From a bacterium (lineage in GTDB: Bacteria; Armatimonadota; Zipacnadia; Zipacnadales; Zipacnadaceae), in assembly GCA_030607655.1 (NCBI GenBank), contig JAUWJN010000159.1, positions 1 to 6,531 of the forward strand: a stretch of 6,531 bases of DNA, read 5' to 3'. Position numbers and translations under genes: made by a program. This document shows, in pieces, positions 1 through 6,288 of this stretch. Within the stretch, counting starts at the first letter, position 1; every line of letters starts with the position of its first letter. A model generated the notes under the pieces. It saw only the letters and a program-made list of their open reading frames with translations. It made no database searches and was not told where the DNA came from.

Positions 1-106
1 CAAGGATAGATAATGGGTCGTCCAAAACCTACCTGTGCCCCCTGAACTGGGTTACTGCCCGATGCTGATTCATTGCCTCACGACTTTCTCTAAGTGCCCT
101 ATATCT

Positions 107-1378
107 TTACTGCTCCGTATCGGCGCTACTTTTTCGTTCGATAACCCGAATCTTCTCCAGCCGGGGTCCCTTGGCCTGCTCGACCACCAACTCCAGGTTG
201 CCCCACGAAAACGATTCTCCCGCCTTGGGGATATCGCCCGCTAGCTCCAGGACCAATCCGCCCAGAGAGTCGTACTCGTCCACGGGCAGCTCCTCATAGA
301 CAAAATTATCCAGCAGGAGCAGGGAGAGGCCCGCGTCGCACAAGAATTCCCCGCCCCCCAGGGGCACAATTTCCGGCTCTTCCACATCGTATTCGTCCTG
401 GATTTCGCCGACGATTTCCTCCAGTAAATCCTCGACTGTAACTACTCCAGCGGTCCCCCCGTATTCATCCTTGACAATGACCATCATCTGGTGATGGCTC
501 TGCAACTGACGCAACAGTTGATTTGCCGGCAGGCTCTCGGGCACGTAGAACGGCGCCCGGGCCACGCGCCGTACGGAGTAGTCCATCTCGTCGCGGCGAA
601 CATAGGGCAGCAGATCCTTCAGGTACACCACTCCGATGACATTGTCCATACTATGCTCATACACTGGTAAGCGTGAGTATTTGTGTGCCCGGGCTGACTG
701 GAGGGCCTCGCCAATGGTTTGCCGGGCCTCTACCCCCACTACATCGGGCCGTGGGGTCATCACTTGGGCTACTGTCTGGTCCCCGAAGTCCAGCACCCCA
801 TATAACATCCGCCGCTGCGCGGTCGGCACCGCCCCTTGCTGCTCGCTCTGCTGAATCATCGCTTTAAGGTGGACTTCAGTTACCACGGGTACGGCGGCTG
901 GCCCCTTGACCCCCACCAGATACAGCAGCCCTCGGGAGATGGCGGTGGACACTGCCACCGCTGGTGCTAGCAACAGCGCAAACAGGCTTATGGGCACAGC
1001 GGCGCGCAGGCTGTGGGCCTCGGCATGAGCAGAGCCATACTGAATCGGAGTAATCTCGCAGAAGATTAGGATAATGAGGGTCATTAAGACAAAAGCAATA
1101 ATGGGTCCGGCGGCCGGACCCATATAGTGGATAGTTAGCTCGGTGGCAGTGCGTTGGGCCAGATAGTTGGAGACGGTGATAGCAATCAGTACGGTGGATA
1201 AGACCCAGCCGCGGTAGCGCCGCAGCACTAACAGCAACTTGGCCAGCCGCCGGCCCTCGTCACTAAGCTGGCGCAAGCGGGTATAGCCTACGGCCAGAAA
1301 GGCTACTTCGCTGCCCGAGAAGAACGCTGATACCCCCAGCAGTGTCAGAATCAAGACCAGTTGTAATGGCGGCTCCAT
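107..1378 (-). CDS. CNNM/CorC-family transporter-like protein (DUF21 + CBS pair + CorC_HlyC)
   Basis: This is a 423-residue inner-membrane protein of the CNNM/CorC ('hemolysin-related') family. Characterised members export Mg2+ (CorC, MpfA) and bind ATP through their CBS domains. The N-terminal DUF21 region (about residues 1-180) has hydrophobic segments near 5-29, 57-75, 89-108 and 125-152 and the early family motif FFSGSE (19-24). A CBS pair follows at about 195-325, with typical signatures VMTPRPDVV (206-214), SRLPVYE (235-241) and DEYGGTAGVVTVEDLLEEI (304-322). The C-terminal CorC_HlyC domain covers about 335-415 and includes EYDSLGGLVLE (368-378). The length is usual for the family. The membrane-domain motif normally written GE-x-x-PK reads CEITPIQYG here, so the acid (E108) is kept but the lysine is lost. 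The ATG at 1376-1378 is preceded by a modest AGG about six bases away and by a good promoter. Family assignment is firm; the transported ion and the physiological role are inferred. Confidence 0.95.
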   Translation of the reverse strand: MEPPLQLVLILTLLGVSAFFSGSEVAFLAVGYTRLRQLSDEGRRLAKLLLVLRRYRGWVLSTVLIAITVSNYLAQRTATELTIHYMGPAAGPIIAFVLMTLIILIFCEITPIQYGSAHAEAHSLRAAVPISLFALLLAPAVAVSTAISRGLLYLVGVKGPAAVPVVTEVHLKAMIQQSEQQGAVPTAQRRMLYGVLDFGDQTVAQVMTPRPDVVGVEARQTIGEALQSARAHKYSRLPVYEHSMDNVIGVVYLKDLLPYVRRDEMDYSVRRVARAPFYVPESLPANQLLRQLQSHHQMMVIVKDEYGGTAGVVTVEDLLEEIVGEIQDEYDVEEPEIVPLGGGEFLCDAGLSLLLLDNFVYEELPVDEYDSLGGLVLELAGDIPKAGESFSWGNLELVVEQAKGPRLEKIRVIERKSSADTEQ

Positions 1379-1431
1379 ACTAACCTACTGGCTACTCCCC
1401 AAAGCACGCTTTCGTCTCGTTTACCAGGACA

Positions 1432-1470
1432 ATTATACTACGTTCCGTCAACCGGTGCAACTAAATTTTT
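1432..1470 (-). promoter_or_regulatory. Predicted sigma70-type promoter for the CNNM/CorC gene
   Basis: Read on the minus strand, a -35 box TTGCAC (1455-1460) is followed by exactly 17 bp and then a perfect -10 box TATAAT (1432-1437). An AT-rich tract, AAAAATTTAG (1461-1470), lies directly upstream of the -35 and resembles an UP element. Transcription would start near 1425, giving a leader of about 47 nt before the ATG at 1378. The spacing and position are what a real promoter should show, and it implies the gene is transcribed independently of the methyltransferase upstream. Confidence 0.75.
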
Positions 1471-1581
1471 CCGGGTAGCGCAACTCCGCTGTCCACCATC
1501 CCTGACACAAACCGTTTAAGTGGACACTTCCAGTTGGTGACGACAGCCTTGGTTGAGTTTTCTTAGGGATAGGCAAGAATC

Positions 1582-1604
1582 ATCTCATCAGTCGCTGGTG
1601 AGAT
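1582..1604 (-). terminator. Imperfect hairpin across the methyltransferase stop codon (possible weak terminator)
   Basis: ATCTCATCA (1582-1590) and TGGTGAGAT (1596-1604) form a 9-bp inverted repeat with one non-Watson-Crick position and a 5-nt loop. On the minus-strand transcript the mismatch is C-A, and the stem is followed by GATTCTTGCC, which is not a proper U-tract. It includes the last codons and the stop of the methyltransferase gene. The position fits transcript-end processing or weak termination, but intrinsic termination is uncertain. Confidence 0.3.
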
Positions 1605-2505
1605 CTACCACCCACAGAATCTTATTACCAATCCCTACCGGCCGCAATACCACCTCCGCCAAGTTGGTAAGAGCAATTAGCAAGCAAGCGGCCGGGCGCC
1701 AGTTACCTACCCAGTCCATTACGCCACCCGGAGGCAAATCCAAGTACAACTGGCGCTGACGCTCGGTGCACAGATTGGCGGCCAGCATGTCGGCCAGCAT
1801 TTCACGGGATAGGCGGGTGGGCTGGGTGCGGGAATATTCGCGTCGGTGAGCTAATCCCCACTTAGCTAAGAGGTTAAATATCGGGCCAGTATACGGTTCA
1901 ACTACGGCTACTCGGCGCCGAGCAATCCGCACCAACTCGCCGCAGGCGGCCAGGGGATCAGAGGTATGATGTAGCCCCTCCACGACAACAGTCACATCAA
2001 AAGTGTCATCAGCGAAGGGCAAGCTGCTGACATCCGCTTGCAGGTAGGGCACCTCGTAGCCCAGGGTGCGGGCTCGCCGGTGAAATGCGCGTAGCGCTTG
2101 TGCTGACAGATCCGAGGCTGAGACCTGATAGCCAGCTCGGTCCAGTGCCTGCGCCTCGTAGCCGCTGCCGCAGCAAGCGATATGAACTGAGGCCCCCGCC
2201 GGCAACTCTTCCCCTAGCGCGGCGATAAGATCAGCCAGGCGCCGCTGCAGGCGAGTCCGCTGATAGAGTGGATGCCGTGCTGGCTTGAAGACCGCCTTGT
2301 CAGGGAGAGCGGCAAAGTGGCGGTCCTGGCCCGTCATCTCCTGACGCGCCTGGTCGGGCAGACGTGCCCAGTTGATCATCCGCGGCACGCCGTGGTTAAG
2401 GGGATATTCCACCGCGCATTGCGGACAAAACCAGCCGTGGCTGGTCTCATCCAGAGTTCCTTTGCAGGTTGGACAAACCAGGATTTTATGCCAGTAGCTG
2501 CTCAT
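1588..2505 (-). CDS. Class I SAM-dependent methyltransferase with N-terminal Trm112-like zinc ribbon
   Basis: This is a 305-residue, probably cytoplasmic protein. Residues 8-43 look like a Trm112/UPF0434-type zinc ribbon, with C11-x2-C14 and C27-x2-C30 followed by YPLNHGVPRM (34-43). A methyltransferase fold (Methyltransf_11/UbiE-like) starts near residue 104. SAM motif I is VHIACCGSGYEA (107-118), the beta-2 acid is D132 in SASDLS, and QADVSSLPF (156-164), DDTFDVTVVVEGLHH (166-180) and VAVVEP (199-204) give the later motifs. Motif I is odd: the usual acid is I109 and the first glycine is C111. The C-terminal 75 residues are partly hydrophobic and not recognised. The ribbon is of Trm112 rather than RlmA type, so an rRNA G745 role is not supported. 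Similar stand-alone enzymes act on diverse small molecules or lipids, and the substrate cannot be told. The ATG at 2503-2505 follows a weak AGG about eight bases away. I found no convincing promoter upstream. Confidence 0.9.
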   Translation of the reverse strand: MSSYWHKILVCPTCKGTLDETSHGWFCPQCAVEYPLNHGVPRMINWARLPDQARQEMTGQDRHFAALPDKAVFKPARHPLYQRTRLQRRLADLIAALGEELPAGASVHIACCGSGYEAQALDRAGYQVSASDLSAQALRAFHRRARTLGYEVPYLQADVSSLPFADDTFDVTVVVEGLHHTSDPLAACGELVRIARRRVAVVEPYTGPIFNLLAKWGLAHRREYSRTQPTRLSREMLADMLAANLCTERQRQLYLDLPPGGVMDWVGNWRPAACLLIALTNLAEVVLRPVGIGNKILWVVDLTSD

Positions 2506-2672
2506 CGGTGCAACCTAACCAAGTTTTCCAGATGCAGATAGCGGGCAAAGGAACTTATTCGCTAGAATTCGCTGCTGATGTTTATGCTCCTGCCCGTCAC
2601 CAGCCAGCACTACATTCCACCCGACGAACGATTCCCCAGGAGAGGTGCAAATATTGGAAGTCAGCCGAGACG

Positions 2673-2701
2673 TTGACAGGATAATACAAAGTTGATATTA
2701 T
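2673..2701 (+). promoter_or_regulatory. Predicted sigma70-type promoter for the subtilase gene
   Basis: A perfect -35 box TTGACA (2673-2678) is separated by exactly 17 bp from a -10 box TATTAT (2696-2701), which matches the consensus at five of six positions. A start near 2708 would give a 5' leader of about 55 nt before the ATG at 2763. It lies in the 257-bp spacer between the divergently transcribed methyltransferase and protease genes. A palindrome over the same stretch (2680-2702) suggests control at this promoter. Confidence 0.8.
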
Positions 2702-2702
2702 C
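2680..2702. promoter_or_regulatory. Inverted repeat over the promoter spacer and -10 box: candidate operator
   Basis: GATAATA (2680-2686) and TATTATC (2696-2702) are perfect 7-bp inverted copies separated by the 9-bp CAAAGTTGA. The left arm begins one base after the -35 box, and the right arm contains the whole -10 box. A dimeric repressor bound here would block RNA polymerase. The 16-bp arm-to-arm period is longer than one helical turn but seen in some operators. AT-rich arms arise by chance more often than GC-rich ones, so this is a candidate only. Confidence 0.4.
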
Positions 2703-2747
2703 TAACTATTCAAGTACTAGTATGGGCAACACATTAAGCCAAGAGAC

Positions 2748-2753
2748 GGGAGG
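2748..2753 (+). promoter_or_regulatory. Strong ribosome binding site for the subtilase gene
   Basis: GGGAGG lies nine bases before the ATG at 2763, close to the ideal Shine-Dalgarno sequence and spacing. It fixes this ATG as the start, which also gives a protein opening directly with a signal peptide. Confidence 0.8.
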
Positions 2754-2762
2754 GCCACTGGT

Positions 2763-5700
2763 ATGAACAACCGCGCGCTGTCCCAACAAGTACGCAGGAT
2801 AGGCCTAGTATTGGTGCTGACGGTTATGGTGGTGGCGGGAGGTGGACAGGGGCAAGCGATTTCTCTTAGGGGTGACGGGCAGTTTACCACTGAAGTAGCT
2901 TCCCCAAGAACTATGCAAAGAATGACTGTCCGCGGCCTCCAAGTTGTCCCCGACTTAGCAGTTGCCGGGCAGATCTTGGTCAAACTGGACACCTTTGTGA
3001 GTGCGGAAGAGTTTGAGGGGACACTGCAGCGCCAGCATTGTAGTGTGCTGCACCACTACCGACCGTATAACCTGTTTCTGATCAAGCTGCCCCCAGGGGT
3101 GACGGTCAAGCAAGCCATGCAGCAGTGGCGGGGCGAGCCAGGCGTAGCATTAGCCGAACCTGACCGGCTGATGTACCCGATGGTAATCCCTAACGATCCT
3201 CGCTACTCTGAGCAATATCAGTGGCCCATAACCAGTGCCCCGGCCGCCTGGGACTATCAGCGGGGCAGTGGGGCGACAGTTATTGCCATCGTTGACAGTG
3301 GCGTGCAGCTTGATCATCCGGACCTGCGGTCTAAAATTTGGTTCAACCCCGGTGAGATACCTGACAACAGCATCGATGATGACGGCAATGGTTTCATAGA
3401 TGACGTCAACGGCTGGGACTTCATCAACAACAATAATGATCCGAATCCCGAGCCTGATGGCGAGGATGAGGACGACAATGGTTATCCTGATGATGTCGCC
3501 GGTCATGGCACCCACTGTGCCGGTCTGGCGGCCGCCGCTACTAACAATGCCGAGGGAGTAGCGGGGTATGACTGGCAAGCCCGGATAATGGCGATTCAGA
3601 TTTTCCCCGACGACGGTGGGAGTCCTACCAGTATAGTCCTGCAAGGATGTCAGTATGCCGTAGACAATGGCGCCCACATCATTAGCCTTAGCCTCGGGGG
3701 GATGTACAGCGAGGTTTGGAATGACCCTATCACTCAGGCCTACGAACAAGGAATAATCGTGGTCGCCGCCGCCGGTAACGAAGCGTGGGTATTTACCGAT
3801 GACTCTTATACCTGGATGTCTCCGGTGTGCAATGACGGGCCGTTGTTTACCGATAACCACGTCCTGGGGGTCGCCGCCAGTGACGAAGACGATTACGCGG
3901 CCTGGTTCACTAACCGCGATGCCTCCTCGCGCAACTTTGTAGATGTAACCGCCCCGGGAGTAGATATTCTCAGTACGTTGCCCTACTTTCCCGAAGTACC
4001 AGGTTTTGACCAATACTATGGTTGGGCCAGTGGCACCTCTATGGCCACTCCCATAACCGCTGGTCTGTGTGGTTTGATACGGGCGCAATTACCGGGGATA
4101 GGTCCCGCCGGGGTGATACAGCAGATTAGGGGGGGATGTGACAATATTGACGCGCAGAATCCGGGCTATGCCGGCACCCTGGGGGCGGGGCGCATTAACG
4201 GCCTGAACTGTATGGGCGATCTTCCCCCTGGCCCGCCCCGCAGCGTGATGGCCTTCGATACTCCCAACGATGAGGGCGGCTCGATTACCGTAACCTGGGG
4301 CTTATCACGTGACGATGGCCGTGGCTTTGACGATGTTACTGGCTACAAAGTGTCTAGAGCTGATGCTTATGACGGGCCTTTTGTCCAGCTAGCCAGCCTG
4401 GCGGCTGGCACTAGTTATTATGTTGATGAGCCGGTAGATGACAATATCCCCTATTATTACAAGGTAGCGGTAAGCGATGCGAGTAATGTAGTGGAGTCTT
4501 CAGTGGCCGGGCCGGCCGCGGCTCGCGACGACTTGCCGCCGGATCCAGTGGAGAACTTGACTGCCATTGATACTCCTGATGACAGCGGCGGCAGCATATC
4601 GCTGAATTGGGAGGGCTACGTGGGCCCGGCAGACTTTGCTGAGTTCCACATTTATCGGGGCACCGGTGACTTTAGTGATGTCAGTGCTATGACGGCTATC
4701 GATGTAATCGCCAGTATTTGTCAGCAGACGTACACTGATAATACCACTATGGACGGGGTGGCGTACTGGTACGCGGTGACCGCGGCAGACGATGTGGGTA
4801 ATGAGGACACCAGTGTTACTGCCGCCGGGCCGGCTGTGTCTTATCCCAACTTTACTTTCAACTATCCCGCCGGCTTGTCAATGATTTCTATCGGTGCCGA
4901 CCCGCCGACCGACGATATGGCCGAAATCCTGGGAGTAGACCCCAGTGGGCTTAAGTTAGCTCGCTGGGACCCGTTGCTTGCCGATTACCATCAGTATGAT
5001 CCCGCTATCCCCACCGACCCCGCGATGCGTCACCAGCTCGGGCGCGCTTTCTGGCTACGAACCAATGTGGCGTTGACGGTAGACGTTGCCGGGTTGGCGG
5101 CAGCGTCAGGCGATTATCAGATTGGGCTGCTGCCCGGCTGGAATATGCTGGGTAATCCATTCTCGGCAGATGTAGACTTTGGTAACAGTACGGTCATCAC
5201 CGGGGGAACCGAATTTGACCTGGATACGTCAAATCAGAAACTCTACACAACCAATTATGCCTGGGGCTACGATGCTGCTACCAACAGCTACAAACTGGTC
5301 AGCGCGGCTTTCCCCTTTGCCAGCCCCATCATTGAGACGGGGCAGGGCGTTTTCTTCCTGTCGCACGTCAGCGGCAGCCTGAAACTGGCCCGACCGCCCG
5401 GAGCGTTAGCCGTGCCGCAGCCACCGGAGAAAAAGCCGGCTGCTACACAGAACAACTGGCGCTTGCAACTGGTAGCCAAAGCGGCCGGGACCGCTGATGT
5501 TGATAACTTCCTTGGCGTCAGCCCGCAGGCGGCGCAGCTTAACAATATACTCAGTCCGCCCCGCGCCCAGCCAGGGGTAGATTTGTATTTCGTGGCCGCG
5601 AACCAGGAGGGTGCCCGGCAGGCCACCGACTTCGTGACCAGTCTAGCGGCCCGGCAAACCTGGGATATCGCGGTAGTCTGCGGCGTTCCGGGCGCACAGG

Positions 5701-6167
5701 TGGAGCTGAGTTGGCCTGACCTGACCACGATGCCCAACAGCATCAAGCCGCTGCTGACTGACCTGGCCACAGGCCAAAGCGTATATCTGCGCACCACCCG
5801 CAGCTACCGGTATCAAGCCAGCGAGGCGGGCGTGCGCCGATTCCGGCTGACGATAACTGACGGCGAGGCGCTGTTGCACCTTAACAGCGTGACAACCGCC
5901 GCGACGCCGACCGGTGGCGCTCAAGTTACTTTCGCCCTTTCAGCCCCGGCGCAGGTGAGCGTGGAGATACTGAACATTAGTGGCCGGCGGATCCGGCAAG
6001 TGGTTGCTGATAGACTATATCCGGCCGGCGCAGGAGTGGTGCTATGGAACGGTCGCAACTCGGCTGGCGCGGCGGTCCCCGCGGGCATTTACTTGGTGGG
6101 GGTAACTGCTCAGGGCGAAAGTGGCCAGCAGGTCACTGCGCTGCGGCCAGTGAGCATCACTCGCTAG
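2763..6167 (+). CDS. Secreted subtilisin-family (S8) serine protease precursor with FnIII and FlgD-like C-terminal modules
   Basis: This is a 1134-residue exported endopeptidase. RR at 11-12 and a hydrophobic core (13-25) form a signal peptide, probably cut near GQA (30-32). Residues 66-140 resemble the fervidolysin-type propeptide, with GQILVKL (69-75) and LAEPDRLMYP (130-139). The catalytic domain (about 145-485) has the complete triad: D178 in AIVDSG, H248 in GHGTHCAG and S426 in GTSMATP, with oxyanion N339 in AAGNE. Between D and H lie two acidic loops, DDDGNGFIDD (205-214) and DEDDNGYPDD (235-244), which look like DxDxNG calcium sites. Six cysteines in the catalytic domain (252, 296, 356, 436, 459, 483) could form disulfides. 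The tail holds two FnIII modules (487-590, 591-692), a doubled GWN-type module (695-880), a Pro-rich linker (881-897), an unrecognised beta-rich domain (898-1034) and a FlgD-like Ig module (1041-1134). It is likely active outside the cell or on its surface. The substrate is unknown; roles in nutrient scavenging or surface-protein processing are guesses. Confidence 0.95.
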   Translation: MNNRALSQQVRRIGLVLVLTVMVVAGGGQGQAISLRGDGQFTTEVASPRTMQRMTVRGLQVVPDLAVAGQILVKLDTFVSAEEFEGTLQRQHCSVLHHYRPYNLFLIKLPPGVTVKQAMQQWRGEPGVALAEPDRLMYPMVIPNDPRYSEQYQWPITSAPAAWDYQRGSGATVIAIVDSGVQLDHPDLRSKIWFNPGEIPDNSIDDDGNGFIDDVNGWDFINNNNDPNPEPDGEDEDDNGYPDDVAGHGTHCAGLAAAATNNAEGVAGYDWQARIMAIQIFPDDGGSPTSIVLQGCQYAVDNGAHIISLSLGGMYSEVWNDPITQAYEQGIIVVAAAGNEAWVFTDDSYTWMSPVCNDGPLFTDNHVLGVAASDEDDYAAWFTNRDASSRNFVDVTAPGVDILSTLPYFPEVPGFDQYYGWASGTSMATPITAGLCGLIRAQLPGIGPAGVIQQIRGGCDNIDAQNPGYAGTLGAGRINGLNCMGDLPPGPPRSVMAFDTPNDEGGSITVTWGLSRDDGRGFDDVTGYKVSRADAYDGPFVQLASLAAGTSYYVDEPVDDNIPYYYKVAVSDASNVVESSVAGPAAARDDLPPDPVENLTAIDTPDDSGGSISLNWEGYVGPADFAEFHIYRGTGDFSDVSAMTAIDVIASICQQTYTDNTTMDGVAYWYAVTAADDVGNEDTSVTAAGPAVSYPNFTFNYPAGLSMISIGADPPTDDMAEILGVDPSGLKLARWDPLLADYHQYDPAIPTDPAMRHQLGRAFWLRTNVALTVDVAGLAAASGDYQIGLLPGWNMLGNPFSADVDFGNSTVITGGTEFDLDTSNQKLYTTNYAWGYDAATNSYKLVSAAFPFASPIIETGQGVFFLSHVSGSLKLARPPGALAVPQPPEKKPAATQNNWRLQLVAKAAGTADVDNFLGVSPQAAQLNNILSPPRAQPGVDLYFVAANQEGARQATDFVTSLAARQTWDIAVVCGVPGAQVELSWPDLTTMPNSIKPLLTDLATGQSVYLRTTRSYRYQASEAGVRRFRLTITDGEALLHLNSVTTAATPTGGAQVTFALSAPAQVSVEILNISGRRIRQVVADRLYPAGAGVVLWNGRNSAGAAVPAGIYLVGVTAQGESGQQVTALRPVSITR
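4221..4838 (+). repeat. Two tandem fibronectin type III modules in the subtilase
   Basis: Residues 487-590 and 591-692 are two protein-level repeats with a 104-residue period, each opening with LPP. They share the pattern A-x-D-T-P-x-D-x-G-G-S-I-x-[VL]-x-W (497-512 and 601-616), later a YKVSR/FHIYRG strand, and a Y-x-[YV]-x-V core strand (YYYKVAVSD and YWYAVTAAD). Divergence at residue level suggests an old duplication. FnIII modules in secreted bacterial hydrolases act as spacers or help bind polymeric substrates. Confidence 0.75.
4845..5402 (+). repeat. Tandem pair of 'GWN..GNPF'-type beta modules in the subtilase
   Basis: Residues 695-782 and 783-880 look like two copies of one module. 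Matching elements in order are: YPAGLSMISIG (701-711) with LLPGWNMLGNPF (789-800); ARWDPLLADYHQYD (733-746) with AWGYDAATNSYKL (833-845); and LGRAFWLRTNVALTVDVAG (759-777) with TGQGVFFLSHVSGSLKLAR (859-877). The order of strand, aromatic-Asp motif and G-x-[FG]-[FW] motif is preserved in both halves. I recognise this pattern from exported proteins of some environmental phyla but know no assigned function; adhesion or spacing is a guess. Confidence 0.55.
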
Positions 6168-6177
6168 CGATGCACAC
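6150..6177 (+). other. Imperfect hairpin spanning the subtilase stop codon
   Basis: GTGAGCATC (6150-6158) pairs with GATGCACAC (6169-6177) at eight of nine positions around a 10-nt loop that contains the TAG stop. A 10-bp palindrome, TCGCTAGCGA (6161-6170), offers an alternative fold. There is no U-tract after it, so it is more likely an mRNA end-stabilising or pausing element than an intrinsic terminator, if it matters at all. Confidence 0.3.
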
Positions 6178-6230
6178 CAGTCCTGGCCCCAGCCAGCGTA
6201 TCTGCGCAAATGAGAAGGATCTCATCCGTG

Positions 6231-6251
6231 CCGCCGGCCGCGAGCCGGCGG
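6231..6251 (+). other. GC-rich hairpin between the two secreted-protein genes
   Basis: CCGCCGGC (6231-6238) and GCCGGCGG (6244-6251) form a perfect 8-bp, all-GC stem with a CGCGA loop. It is followed by TTACGCCTTG rather than a run of T, so it is not a classical terminator. A smaller perfect stem, ATGAGA/TCTCAT (6210-6225, loop AGGA), lies just upstream. Together they could attenuate read-through or shape the ratio of the two genes' expression. It ends 24 bases before the ribosome binding site of the next gene. Confidence 0.35.
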
Positions 6252-6275
6252 TTACGCCTTGCGAGCCGAAGAAGC

Positions 6276-6279
6276 GGAG
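6276..6279 (+). promoter_or_regulatory. Ribosome binding site deciding the GTG start of the fourth gene
   Basis: GGAG sits nine bases before the GTG at 6289 but only three bases before the in-frame GTG at 6283. This makes 6289 the better start, even though both codons are in the same frame. Confidence 0.55.
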
Positions 6280-6288
6280 ATAGTGATC

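Noticed and set aside
1..106. Left edge segment, tested for a gene, tRNA or terminator
   Set aside because: Only very short frames (for example 14 codons on the minus strand), no tRNA-like fold and no hairpin with a U-tract. It is plain sequence downstream of the CNNM gene.
1432..1452. TTGACG (minus strand) as the -35 box for the TATAAT at 1432-1437
   Set aside because: The spacing is only 8 bp (TTGACG at 1446-1451). TTGCAC at 1455-1460 gives the correct 17 bp.
1452..1463. CGGTGCAAC-x-TAA occurring both here and at 2506-2517
   Set aside because: Twelve near-identical bases near two gene starts could be a shared site. The first copy overlaps a -35 box and the second lies beside a start codon, with no common geometry, so chance is adequate.
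2506..2672. Search for a minus-strand promoter for the methyltransferase gene
   Set aside because: The candidate -10 boxes (CATAAA, AATAAG, TATCTG on the minus strand) lack a matching -35 box at 16-18 bp, so none is called.
3150..4088. 312-codon open frame antisense to the subtilase catalytic domain
   Set aside because: It lies wholly inside a gene with unambiguous S8 motifs. Its translation is rich in Val, Ile, Gly and Arg with no recognisable domain, and I see no ribosome binding site that argues for it.
4129..4135. Run of seven G in the subtilase gene, considered as a phase-variation tract
   Set aside because: The run is short, the frame is intact across it and the protein reads normally on both sides. 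Nothing indicates slippage.
5288..5797. 169-codon antisense open frame over the subtilase tail
   Set aside because: Shadow of the coding strand in a long uninterrupted gene; its translation has no recognisable motif.
6044..6283. 79-codon plus-strand frame overlapping the subtilase end
   Set aside because: Out of frame with the subtilase over most of its length, Gly/Arg/Ala-rich, and without a supporting ribosome binding site. It merely reads through the spacer.
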